DNA of 64,000 nt from Nitrospirota bacterium (lineage in GTDB: Bacteria; Nitrospirota; Thermodesulfovibrionia; Thermodesulfovibrionales; UBA1546). The position numbers and the translations under genes were made by a program. The notes beneath the pieces are model-generated. The model made no database searches and was not told the origin of the DNA. It saw only the letters and a list, made by a program, of their open reading frames with translations. Shown here one piece after another: positions 1-8,737 of the stretch; position 1 is the first letter of the stretch; every line of letters begins with the position of its first letter. The DNA lies in NCBI GenBank assembly GCA_016208915.1, contig JACQXE010000052.1:23268-87267 (forward strand). The letters run 5' to 3'.

Positions 1-2
1 CT

Positions 3-137
3 CCATTTGTAATACAGGAGGCGCTAAAAGGCATCCCCTTAATAGACCCTGATCTTGAGATGCTTTATAGCGTTGCTCACAATGCGCTGCATGAGGCAGA
101 AAACATAAGATATAAAAGAGCTATCGCTTCTGTATAG
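3..137 (+). CDS. C-terminal end of a protein, probably MNT-type nucleotidyltransferase (partial, runs off window)
   Basis: Open frame PFVIQEALKGIPLIDPDLEMLYSVAHNALHEAENIRYKRAIASV* ends just before a HEPN gene; MNT call is by context. Confidence 0.45.
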   Translation, partial: PFVIQEALKGIPLIDPDLEMLYSVAHNALHEAENIRYKRAIASV

Positions 138-138
138 C

Positions 139-546
139 ATGGACAGCAGAACTACCCAAATTTTTTCTTTTCTTGACGAAACCATAAACTATTTTCTACT
201 TAAGATTAAAGATATTGACAGGGATAAGTATTTTGCAGACAGGGATATAAGAAACATTCTTGATAAGACTGTAAACGATATAATCCTATGTCTTGTTGAT
301 ATCTCTGAGGAGGTATTGAAGGGGCATAAGAGAAACATTCCTGAGACATACAAGGACACAATACTGGCGTGTCACGAGTTTCTTGGAGGTATAGCATTGA
401 AAATTGCACCCCTTACAAAACACAGAAATGAGACTATACACCAATATCTGAAGATAAACTGGCATAACATCTTAACTGTAAGAGAGAGGCTTACAGCTAT
501 TGGGGAGTTTGCAGAGAAGGCACGAAATTGTCTCAGCAGCAAGTAA
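139..546 (+). CDS. HEPN-domain protein (DUF86/HepT-like toxin)
   Basis: Four-helix-like protein with HEPN RX4HXY motif RNETIHQY; adjacent upstream partner. Confidence 0.65.
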   Translation: MDSRTTQIFSFLDETINYFLLKIKDIDRDKYFADRDIRNILDKTVNDIILCLVDISEEVLKGHKRNIPETYKDTILACHEFLGGIALKIAPLTKHRNETIHQYLKINWHNILTVRERLTAIGEFAEKARNCLSSK

Positions 547-578
547 AAAAAGAGCGATTATGATTTTTACGTTATTCT

Positions 579-1487
579 TTATGCAAAATAAAATCTCTGC
601 CTTACAGCCTCATAAAGGCACACAGCGGCGGAGGCAGAGACATTTAGGCTTTCAGCCTTACCCAGAATTGGAATCTTTAAGACAATTTCTGCATTTTCTG
701 TCATAAGACTGCTTACACCCTGAGACTCATTTCCAAATACGAATGCAAGGGAATTTTTAAGATCTGCATCAAACAGATTGTTTCCTCCATAAACAGAGGT
801 AATAGCTATTTTTATCCTTTTTCCTTTCAGCCATCTGAGCAATAAATCTGTCTCTGCCTGTAGGACTGGAATGTTAAATATGCTTCCGGCAGTTGCCCTC
901 AGCGCCTTAGGCATGAACGGGTCACATGTGTCTTTAAGGATTATGACTGCATCGGCCCCGGCAGCGTCAGACGTTCTGATTATTGTTCCGAGATTTCCAG
1001 GCTCCTGAATACCATCGATTATCGCTATGAGTGGTACGGATTTGAATTTTATATCTTCAAGATTTTTTTGTGAATATGACGCTACTGCAATAATTCCCTG
1101 AGGGGTTTCAGTATCAGCAAATTTACTGAGTATATGCTCTGAAACTTCAAATAACTCCAATCCGTCATTCCCACGCAGGTGGGAATCCAGTTCAGAAGTA
1201 GTTTTCAGTTCCTGAAAGGACGGCTTCTGGATTCCTGCTTTCGCAGGAATGACATCAGCCCTCTTTGAAATTTGCCGTAATAGTTTTTGCCCTTCTTTTT
1301 TTGATGAGAATGCGCTTGTAAAGAAAACTTGTTTTATCTGGTGGCCTGACGCCAGTGCTATCTCAATTAAATGCGGTCCTTCGATGATAAAGGCAGCATG
1401 TCTGTGTTTGCTGCTCCTCTTGTTTTTTATCTCGATGGCTTCTTTGATATGAGGGTTTGAGGGGCTTGTGATGGCGGTATATTGCAT
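579..1487 (-). CDS. TrmH/SpoU-family RNA methyltransferase
   Basis: IDGIQEPGNLGTIIRTSDAAGADAVI, FVFGNESQGVS, IPILGKAESLNVSASAAVCLYE SPOUT motifs; contains in-frame repeat insertion. Confidence 0.88.
   Translation of the reverse strand: MQYTAITSPSNPHIKEAIEIKNKRSSKHRHAAFIIEGPHLIEIALASGHQIKQVFFTSAFSSKKEGQKLLRQISKRADVIPAKAGIQKPSFQELKTTSELDSHLRGNDGLELFEVSEHILSKFADTETPQGIIAVASYSQKNLEDIKFKSVPLIAIIDGIQEPGNLGTIIRTSDAAGADAVIILKDTCDPFMPKALRATAGSIFNIPVLQAETDLLLRWLKGKRIKIAITSVYGGNNLFDADLKNSLAFVFGNESQGVSSLMTENAEIVLKIPILGKAESLNVSASAAVCLYEAVRQRFYFA
1164..1253. repeat. Palindromic repeat pair with GTCATTCC...GGAATGAC ends, inserted in frame in the methyltransferase gene
   Basis: gtcattcccacgcaggtgggaatccag ... 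ctggattcctgctttcgcaggaatgac; 90 nt; encodes VIPAKAGIQ...DSHLRGNDG. Confidence 0.8.
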
Positions 1488-1633
1488 GATGCCAAATACT
1501 ATCAGACAGTTTTTCTCGTGTCAACGCCAAAAAATATACGGATGTGGTATTTTAAATTTAGCTATGAGCTAACAGCTGTCAGCTTTCAGCTTTTCAGAGG
1601 TAGCATTTAACTGTCAACCGATGGCTTTTAAGT

Positions 1634-1707
1634 GTCATTCCCGCTTGTCGGGAATCCTTCCTGCTCGTCAGGGAACGTAAGAAAGATTCTGGACAAGCCA
1701 GAATGAC
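1634..1707. repeat. Second copy of the GTCATTCCCGC...GAATGAC palindromic repeat, intergenic
   Basis: gtcattcccgcttgtcgggaatcc...attctggacaagccagaatgac. Confidence 0.7.
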
Positions 1708-1721
1708 AGAGAGATGAATTT

Positions 1722-1901
1722 ATGCAAGAAGAACACGAAAAACTCATAAAGACATCCATCTGTCTCGAAGAAGAAGTTCTTGAGGCGCTCGAAGAGACTG
1801 TCAGAGAATTTAAAAAAAAGACTGGCAGGAAATGGTCCAAGGGCGCTGTGATTAGAGTGGCATTAAGCGATTCTTTCACAAGAAGGGGAAAGATACTTTG
1901 A
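1722..1901 (+). CDS. Small (59 aa) ribbon-helix-helix-like protein
   Basis: MQEEHEKLIKTSICLEEEVLEALEETVREFKKKTGRKWSKGAVIRVALSDSFTRRGKIL; stop overlaps TTG start of nagA. Confidence 0.5.
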   Translation: MQEEHEKLIKTSICLEEEVLEALEETVREFKKKTGRKWSKGAVIRVALSDSFTRRGKIL

Positions 1902-2878
1902 AAACTAAAGGTTTCATTGACCTCCATACTCATGGAATTGGAAGGTGTGATACAAGGACAGGAGATCATGAAGACATTTTAAAGATGGCTGAACTTTATG
2001 GAAGAAAGGGAACATCAGCAATCCTTCCGACGATATATCCTGCCTCAATAAATGTAATGCGCAAAAATATGGAAGCGGTTAGAAGAGCAAGAGAGATGCA
2101 AGATTCAGAATACAGGATGCACCCCCCTCAGTCCCCCCTTAATAAAGGGGGAATTAAAGGGGGGTATTGCGCATCATGCATCATGCGTCATGCATCTTGT
2201 ATCTTGGGCGTTCATCTTGAAGGTCCATTTCTGAATCCTCTGAGATGCGGAGCGCTGAACAAGAATTCGTTTATAATGCCATCTGTATCTTCTTTAAGGA
2301 GATTAGTTGACGGATATGAAGACTTCGTAAAGATAATAACTATTGCACCTGAGATGAAAGGAGCGTTAAAGGTTATCGAAAGGTGCGCAGCGATTGGCAT
2401 TAAGGTGAATATGGGACATTCTGACGCCACCTGCAATGAGGCAATAGATGGCAAAAAAGCAGGCGCAACAGGAATCACCCATATATTCAATGCCATGAGG
2501 CCTTTTCATCACAGAGAACCGGGGCTTGCAGGTTTTGGGCTGATAGATGAGAATTTGTATGTGGAGGTGATTGCAGATGGCATTCATCTCCATCCAAAGA
2601 CCATAGAACTCGTCTTTGCTACAAAACGTCTTGACAGGATAATTATTGTCTCTGATTCTGTAAAAAGTAATCCCCCCATCCCCCCTTTAGCAAAGGGGGG
2701 CAAGGGGGGGTTTTCAGGCAAAAAGGGAATGCCAATCTATAATGAAAAAGGCATTCTAGCAGGAAACGGTATGACGATTTCTGATACTGTTAAGGCGCTT
2801 AAAGGCATAGGGATACCTGAGGCAGAGATAATTGAGGCAGCGGTTGATAATCCGAGAAGATATATAGGAATAGTCTAA
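1898..2878 (+). CDS. nagA: N-acetylglucosamine-6-phosphate deacetylase
   Basis: DLHTHGIG, GVHLEGPFLNP, MGHSDAT, THIFNAMRPFHHREPG, ADGIHLHP motifs; two in-frame repeat insertions. Confidence 0.88.
   Translation: MKTKGFIDLHTHGIGRCDTRTGDHEDILKMAELYGRKGTSAILPTIYPASINVMRKNMEAVRRAREMQDSEYRMHPPQSPLNKGGIKGGYCASCIMRHASCILGVHLEGPFLNPLRCGALNKNSFIMPSVSSLRRLVDGYEDFVKIITIAPEMKGALKVIERCAAIGIKVNMGHSDATCNEAIDGKKAGATGITHIFNAMRPFHHREPGLAGFGLIDENLYVEVIADGIHLHPKTIELVFATKRLDRIIIVSDSVKSNPPIPPLAKGGKGGFSGKKGMPIYNEKGILAGNGMTISDTVKALKGIGIPEAEIIEAAVDNPRRYIGIV
2121..2165. repeat. C/G-run palindromic repeat inside nagA (copy 1)
   Basis: accccccTcagtccccccttaataaagggggaattaaaggggggt, in-frame HPPQSPLNKGGIKGG. Confidence 0.8.
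2669..2712. repeat. C/G-run palindromic repeat inside nagA (copy 2)
   Basis: aatccccccatccccccttTagcaaaggggggcaagggggggtt, in-frame NPPIPPLAKGGKGGF. Confidence 0.85.
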
Positions 2879-3032
2879 AGCTAAGCAGATATATCGAGAC
2901 AAACAGGCAGATACCATATCCTGCTTGTTTATAGTTTTAATTCGAGGCAGAAAGAATGAAAAAGGAAAGGGATGTGATATAATTTTTAAAAATGGGTTTA
3001 GTGTTATTTTGTACACAAAAGGAGGAATCACG

Positions 3033-3728
3033 ATGCAGAGAATTGCTTTATTTGTCTTTGTGCTGGCATTAATTCCTTTCACTATGAATCTATATGCGAA
3101 GGAGGTGAATGATATGGTAAAAGATATACACTGGCTTGGACATGACACATTCAAGATAGCAGGCGAAAAGGTTATCTATACAGATCCCTTCAAGATAAAG
3201 AAGAAAGATACAGCAGATATTATATTAATTACACATGAGCATCATGACCATTGCTCGCCTGAGGATGTTAAAAAAGTTCAGGGCGCTGATACAGTAATTG
3301 TTGCAACAGCAGACTGCGCAGGCAAATTATCAGGCAACATAAAGATTGTTAAGCCCGGAGATAAGATTAATGCCGGAGGCATAGAGTTTGAGGCAGTGCC
3401 TTCCTATAACACGAATAAGAAGTTTCATCCAAAGGCAAATGATTGGGTCGGCTATATCTTTACTGTTAAAGGGCAGAGGATTTATCTTGCCGGTGATACT
3501 GATTACATCCCTGAGATGAAAAACTTCAAGTGTGATATTGCGCTTCTGCCTGTCTCAGGTACCTATGTTATGACAGCAGATGAGGCTGTTAAAGCAGCGC
3601 TTGATATCAAGCCGAAGATTGCAATTCCCATGCATTATGGCTCTATTGTTGGCTCAAAGGATGATGCAAAGAAATTTGCAGAAGGGCTGAAGGGGAAGGT
3701 TGAGGTTGTGATTTTAGATGAGGAGTGA
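3033..3728 (+). CDS. Metallo-beta-lactamase-fold metal-dependent hydrolase (UlaG/UPF0173-like) with N-terminal signal
   Basis: ITHEHHDHCSPED, AGDTDYIPEM, PMHYGSIVG; ggagga RBS upstream of 3033 ATG. Confidence 0.85.
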   Translation: MQRIALFVFVLALIPFTMNLYAKEVNDMVKDIHWLGHDTFKIAGEKVIYTDPFKIKKKDTADIILITHEHHDHCSPEDVKKVQGADTVIVATADCAGKLSGNIKIVKPGDKINAGGIEFEAVPSYNTNKKFHPKANDWVGYIFTVKGQRIYLAGDTDYIPEMKNFKCDIALLPVSGTYVMTADEAVKAALDIKPKIAIPMHYGSIVGSKDDAKKFAEGLKGKVEVVILDEE

Positions 3729-3772
3729 GAAACTGTTCTCTTAAGTATAAGGAGGCTTTTCGGAAGGTGCTC

Positions 3773-3797
3773 ATGTAGCCACAGGCTTTAGCCTGCG
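3773..3797 (+). repeat. REP-like 25-nt repeat, left of RAYT
   Basis: ATGTAGCCACAGGCTTTAGCCTGCG. Confidence 0.85.
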
Positions 3798-3805
3798 AGG
3801 ATAAT

Positions 3806-4300
3806 GTGAGGATAAAAGAAAAAAGGCATAGATTATCCAAAGAATTTTATAAAGGAGAAGTATCTGTCGCTTTCACATTATGTGTGAAACGGGATGTAAT
3901 CGCAGGCTTTAGCCTGCGTGAACCTGAAATTGTAAGCACGTTCACTAATATTCTTTCGTCGGTTGTTGTTGAAGCAAAGTGTATTGTTCCAGTTTATTGT
4001 TTCATGTCTGATCATCAACATATAATAATCGCAGGAACATGTAGTGATTCTGACATATGGGAAGCAATAACAAAATACAAACAAAAGACTGGTTTCTGGT
4101 TGTCTTCAAATAAATCTGGTGGTAAGTGGCAGAAGGATTTTTATGATCATGTAATAAGAAAGCATGAAGATATGACAGCCCAGATAATGTACATACTTGA
4201 TAACCCGGTAAGAAAAGGATTGGTGTTATCATGGCAGGAATATCCATACAAAGGTGCTATCGGATGCAAAATAGAAGATGTTTTAAATGGGATCATCTGA
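3806..4300 (+). mobile_element. REP-associated tyrosine transposase (RAYT, Y1/IS200-like family)
   Basis: HxH motif in CFMSDHQHIII, catalytic-type Tyr in KDFYDHVIR, flanking inverted REPs. Confidence 0.85.
3894..3918 (+). repeat. REP-like 25-nt repeat inside the RAYT coding sequence
   Basis: ATGTAATCGCAGGCTTTAGCCTGCG, encodes DVIAGFSLR. Confidence 0.85.
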
Positions 4301-4305
4301 ACAAT

Positions 4306-4330
4306 CGCAGGCTAAAGCCTGCGGCTACAT
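4306..4330 (-). repeat. REP-like 25-nt repeat, right of RAYT, inverted
   Basis: reverse complement ATGTAGCCGCAGGCTTTAGCCTGCG. Confidence 0.85.
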
Positions 4331-4346
4331 CTATGGAGATATTGAA

Positions 4347-5393
4347 ATGCTCACAGAAATAATCAGAATGTTCAAAGAGGAAGATGGTTTTGTATCCGGT
4401 GAGGAGATGAGCAGGAGGCTCGGCATCACAAGGGCTGCGATATGGAAAAAGATAGAGGCATTGAGGAATAAAGGATTCAGGATCGAAGGCTCTCCTGCAA
4501 AGGGGTACAGGCTGGTGAGGTCTCCGGAATTTTCAGTTGATGAACTCAGGACATTAATCCCCCCTCGCCCCCCTTTGGGAAAGGGGGGATGGGGGGATTT
4601 CATAGGCAGGGAGATTATCTTTCATGAGAGGACTGATTCTACAAATGTAATGGCTATGAAGCTTGCGGAAAATGGCGCAGGTAACGGAACGGTTGTTATC
4701 GCTGACAGCCAGTCAAAAGGAAAAGGACGGCTCGGCAGAACATGGACCTCGCCTTCAGGCATGAATGTATATATGAGCATTATTCTTAGGCCTGAGATAG
4801 AACCTAAGGATGCAACCCTGCTTACTATCATGTCTGCCGTTGCCTGTGCGAGAGCCATCAGAAATATCTCAGGGCTCCATGTTGGAATAAAATGGCCTAA
4901 TGACCTGATGGCGTCTGACAAAAAGATCGGCGGGATACTGACAGAGATGAAATCAGACCCTGACAGAATAATCTTTGCTGTTATAGGCATAGGCATTAAT
5001 GTGAATATGAACCAGAAGGATTTTCCGTCTGAGATAAAGCCTATCGCTACATCAATCAGAGAAGAACTCAATAATCCCCCCTCACCCCCCTTTGGTAAAG
5101 GGGGGATGGGGGGATTTGGAAAAGGTGAAATCTCACGCACACATATAATTGCCGGGATATTGAATGAGATGGACAGATGGTACGGGATTCTGAGAAAAAA
5201 GGGAAAGACGCCTCTGCTTGATGAATGGAGAGAATTCTCGTCAACTCTCGGAAGGAAGGTAAGGGTTTCAGCAGGCAGCCAGACATTCACAGGCATTGCA
5301 GAGGACATAGATGATGAGGGTATGCTTTTAGTGAGGCTTTCTTCAGGAGGATTAAAAAAAATCAGTGCAGGAGATGTGATGTTATTAAGGTGA
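4347..5393 (+). CDS. birA: Biotin operon repressor / biotin-[acetyl-CoA-carboxylase] ligase
   Basis: N-terminal HTH (MSRRLGITRAAIWKKIEAL), DSTNVMAMKLAENGA, SKGKGRLGRTWTSPSGMNVYMSIILRP, KWPNDLM, GIGINVN; the longer ORF from 4287 reads through the REP so 4347 preferred. Confidence 0.92.
   Translation: MLTEIIRMFKEEDGFVSGEEMSRRLGITRAAIWKKIEALRNKGFRIEGSPAKGYRLVRSPEFSVDELRTLIPPRPPLGKGGWGDFIGREIIFHERTDSTNVMAMKLAENGAGNGTVVIADSQSKGKGRLGRTWTSPSGMNVYMSIILRPEIEPKDATLLTIMSAVACARAIRNISGLHVGIKWPNDLMASDKKIGGILTEMKSDPDRIIFAVIGIGINVNMNQKDFPSEIKPIATSIREELNNPPSPPFGKGGMGGFGKGEISRTHIIAGILNEMDRWYGILRKKGKTPLLDEWREFSSTLGRKVRVSAGSQTFTGIAEDIDDEGMLLVRLSSGGLKKISAGDVMLLR
4556..4600. repeat. C/G-run palindromic repeat inside birA (copy 1)
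   Basis: aatcccccctcgcccccctttgggaaaggggggatggggggattt, reads IPPRPPLGKGGWGDF. Confidence 0.9.
5073..5117. repeat. C/G-run palindromic repeat inside birA (copy 2)
   Basis: aatcccccctcacccccctttggtaaaggggggatggggggattt, reads NPPSPPFGKGGMGGF. Confidence 0.9.
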
Positions 5394-5419
5394 ATGAGTG
5401 CGATGATAATAAGGGCGAT

Positions 5420-5555
5420 AATAAGAACAGGGTATTGTACTCTCGCTCATTCTCGGCCTTACGGCCTCCGAGGTTTTTGCCTCTTGATTATTTATATTCC
5501 TACTGTCGGAATATCAGCAAAAAAAGCCGCTCAAATACAATACCCTGTTCTTATT
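5420..5555 (+). repeat. Repeat element with conserved core and private perfect inverted arms, copy A
   Basis: 20-bp perfect arms aataagaacagggtattgta (5420-5439)/tacaataccctgttcttatt (5536-5555); core 5444-5532 shared with copy B. Confidence 0.85.
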
Positions 5556-5564
5556 TACAGATAT

Positions 5565-6635
5565 TTATCCTTCGTGGGTTTTGAAAATATCTTCAAATGC
5601 AGAAGCAAGCTCGGTAAATGCCCTGAGCACATTCGGGTCGAAATGCTCAGGCATTGTCCTTCCGTCTCCCACTGTGATTATCTTTACGACTTCATGATGC
5701 GAAAGCGCCGGCTTGTAAGGCCTCTTGCTCATCAGAGCGTCATACTGGTCAACGAGCATGACTATCCTTCCTTCCATTGGAATTTCATCACCCCTAAGCC
5801 CTTTTGGATATCCTGTGCCGTCCCATCTTTCATGATGATTCAGGGCTATTGATGCTGCCATCTGTATGCTCGGGAATATCGATCTCCCGAGGATCTTTTC
5901 ACCTATAGTGGTATGCTTTTTCATAATATCAAATTCCTCGCGTGTCAAAGGCCCGGGCTTAAGAAGTATGCTGTCAGGTATCCCTATTTTCCCTATGTCG
6001 TGCATTGAGCTTGAAAACATTACTGTTTCGATAAAATCTGGCGGCATTTTAAGACCTTCGGCGAGCTTGCTCGAATAAAGACCTATCCTTGATATATGAG
6101 CGCCTGTGTCTGTATCCCTGAATTCCGCAGCTGCTGTAAGCCTCAGTATTATTTCCTTATTCACATTCTTGATAGTTACGAGGGCGTCTGCAAGTTCCTG
6201 AGTCTTTTTTCTCACAGTCTCTTCAAGGTCCACTTTATACTGCTTTTCCATATTAAGAAGCCTGTTGTATTTCAGCGCCTTGTCTACTGTAAAAATTAAA
6301 TGCTGGGGATTATACGGCTTGCTTATAAAGTCAAATGCATTCCTTTTTATCGCGTCAATTGCTATGTCCAACTCTGCAAATGCTGTCATAAGTATTACAG
6401 GCATATCAGGATAGATATCGTGGATTTTTTCGAGAAGCTCTGTGCCTGTGACTTTTGGCATCTTTACGTCTGAAAGGACAATGTTTATATTGTCCTTCTC
6501 CAATTTATTAAGGGCATTCTCAGAATCATTGCAGGTAACAACAGTGTATCCCTCGCTCCCGAGCAGCATGGAGACTGCATCAAGCACAAATGGGTCATCA
6601 TCAACAACAAGAATAGTTTTTTCGTCGAGCGTCAA
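5565..6635 (-). CDS. Response regulator with HD-GYP domain (putative c-di-GMP phosphodiesterase)
   Basis: Receiver [35 protein letters not shown]. Confidence 0.9.
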   Translation of the reverse strand: MTLDEKTILVVDDDPFVLDAVSMLLGSEGYTVVTCNDSENALNKLEKDNINIVLSDVKMPKVTGTELLEKIHDIYPDMPVILMTAFAELDIAIDAIKRNAFDFISKPYNPQHLIFTVDKALKYNRLLNMEKQYKVDLEETVRKKTQELADALVTIKNVNKEIILRLTAAAEFRDTDTGAHISRIGLYSSKLAEGLKMPPDFIETVMFSSSMHDIGKIGIPDSILLKPGPLTREEFDIMKKHTTIGEKILGRSIFPSIQMAASIALNHHERWDGTGYPKGLRGDEIPMEGRIVMLVDQYDALMSKRPYKPALSHHEVVKIITVGDGRTMPEHFDPNVLRAFTELASAFEDIFKTHEG

Positions 6636-8737
6636 TGTTTCAGAGCCATCCTTATTTTTTGCAGCATGTCCTGCGGTGAAACAGGCTTTGCTATGAAATT
6701 CAGCTTGTCCTGATTGATCCCTTTTTCATAAAGCGCCTCAGCTGAATAGCCGCTTATAAAAAGGGCCTTTACGTCAGGGGCTGTTTTTTGAATCTCCTCA
6801 GACACTTCATTGCCTTTTTTCTTTGGCATTATAACGTCAAGTATGAGAAGGTTAATATTTTCCTTATTCTCTTCGAATTTTTCTATTGCCTCTTCACCGT
6901 CTGATGCCTCTATGACATTATACCCGAAACTCTCAAGCATTGTCTTGGCGCTTTTCCTGATCTTTTCATCATCCTCTGCGAGCAGTATAGTCTCTGTGCC
7001 TCCGACCATAGAAACAGAGGAATAAGCCTCGTCTTTTTCTATTGGCATCGGCAGATATATCCTGAAAGTTGTTCCTTTGCCGGGCTCGCTGTAACATTTT
7101 AAATATCCGTGATGCTGTTGCACTATCCCGTAAACGACTGCAAGCCCGATGCCTGTTCCTTTGCCAACCTCCTTGGTTGTGAAGAAGGGGTCAAATATCC
7201 TCTCTATTGTATTCTTATCCATGCCAATGCCTGTATCTGTTACTGCTATGACTGCGTATTTGCCGGTCTTGCCGTAACCATGCACCTTTATGAATTCTTC
7301 ATCCATCTCCACAATGGACGTTTCTATGAACAGGGTTCCTCTATCCGGCATTGCATCCCTTGCATTGGAGTAAAGGGATATCAGTACCTGTTCAATCTGC
7401 CCCTTGTCTGCCATTATGTCTAATTTTTCTTTGCTGAGGATTCTCCTGATTTCTATTCCTGCGCCTGAAAAATTATCAACAAGACCGTTTATTATCTCAT
7501 TAAGGTCTGCAATCTTCAGGTTGGATATATGCTGCCTGCTGAATGTGAGGAGCCCGCGCGTCAGGTTCGCAGCCTTTTCAGCAGAGATAATAATCTTCTG
7601 TACAGGCTGTCTTAAAGGATCATTTTCAGCCATCTTCATCTGAATCACTGAGGCATAGCTTAATATTGCGGTGAGGATATTGTTAAAGTCATGCGCAATG
7701 CCTCCTGTCAGGGTGCCGATAGACTCCAGCTTTTGGGCTTGCCTCAGCTGATCCTCAAGATCTTTCTTTTGTGTGATGTCGTTTGCAGTCTCAATAACGG
7801 CAACTATCCTGCCTGAACTGTCTTTCATGGGATATGAATGAAGTTCTACAAAGGATTTTTTGTTATTTTTGTCAATATGGGTATGTATAGTGGTATAAGC
7901 TTCGCCTGTTTCAAAGGTATGTTTTACCGCACAGTCTTCTCCGGCTTCGAAACACGGAATGTCTGAATGATGCGAGACTTTGTAGCAGTGTTCGCCGATT
8001 ATATTTTCAACAGGCATTCCTGCGTATTTGCCGCTTGTGCTGTTTGCAGAACTTATCCTGTATTCCGGGTTTATGACAACAAGACTATGAGTAAGGCTTT
8101 CGAGTATGTCTTTAGAGAATTGTTCAGCCTTTTTGCGCTCAGCAATATCAATGAAACTCTCTAAGAGATGTTTGCGTCCACCCAGATTTATAGGGACCAC
8201 TGTCTTGATAATCGGGACAGGCCTACCATCAGCCATTAATAGCTGGCGCTCTGCGTTATCTACTTCCAGTCCTAAGTCTGTGATTGGGCACATGCCTTTC
8301 TCAGCAGGACAGATAAACTTATGACATATTTGTCCAACAATCTTTTCCCTCGGAGTCCCAATCATCTTAGAAGCCATAGGATTAACATCAACAATCTCAT
8401 GGGTCTTTGCATCTATAATTATGATTCCTGTCTGTATAGTGCTTAATATGGTCTTTAACCGATCTTCGCCCTCATTCATTGATTTTTCTGTCGCTGTCTG
8501 TTTATCGAATATAAGTTGAACAAATGCCCCTGAGACGATGGTGATAGACCAAACAAGTAACCGCATCCATAGACACATTGCATCTGGGATAAACATTTCC
8601 TCAAAAAAACTACCCTTATGAAATATAAAGGTATCCATTATAGAATCGAGAGTCCAGTATAAAGCTCCAACAGCGATACCTATATAGAAGATTTTCCCTC
8701 TAAGAATTGATATTATTGTTGACTCCTTCCGTCTCAT
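6632..8737 (-). CDS. PAS hybrid sensor histidine kinase with C-terminal receiver
   Basis: [36 protein letters not shown], receiver [13 protein letters not shown]; Cys-containing PAS domains. Confidence 0.9.
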   Translation of the reverse strand: MRRKESTIISILRGKIFYIGIAVGALYWTLDSIMDTFIFHKGSFFEEMFIPDAMCLWMRLLVWSITIVSGAFVQLIFDKQTATEKSMNEGEDRLKTILSTIQTGIIIIDAKTHEIVDVNPMASKMIGTPREKIVGQICHKFICPAEKGMCPITDLGLEVDNAERQLLMADGRPVPIIKTVVPINLGGRKHLLESFIDIAERKKAEQFSKDILESLTHSLVVINPEYRISSANSTSGKYAGMPVENIIGEHCYKVSHHSDIPCFEAGEDCAVKHTFETGEAYTTIHTHIDKNNKKSFVELHSYPMKDSSGRIVAVIETANDITQKKDLEDQLRQAQKLESIGTLTGGIAHDFNNILTAILSYASVIQMKMAENDPLRQPVQKIIISAEKAANLTRGLLTFSRQHISNLKIADLNEIINGLVDNFSGAGIEIRRILSKEKLDIMADKGQIEQVLISLYSNARDAMPDRGTLFIETSIVEMDEEFIKVHGYGKTGKYAVIAVTDTGIGMDKNTIERIFDPFFTTKEVGKGTGIGLAVVYGIVQQHHGYLKCYSEPGKGTTFRIYLPMPIEKDEAYSSVSMVGGTETILLAEDDEKIRKSAKTMLESFGYNVIEASDGEEAIEKFEENKENINLLILDVIMPKKKGNEVSEEIQKTAPDVKALFISGYSAEALYEKGINQDKLNFIAKPVSPQDMLQKIRMALKH

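Noticed and set aside
4331-5308. Long antisense ORFs 4331..4603 and 4622..5308
   Set aside because: Antisense to the well-supported birA; open partly because the palindromic repeats lack stops on both strands.
5390-5852. ORFs 5390..5584 and 5394..5852 as coding genes
   Set aside because: They run through repeat copy A and antisense to the HD-GYP gene; peptide similarity with ORF 28372..28596 is explained by the shared DNA repeat.
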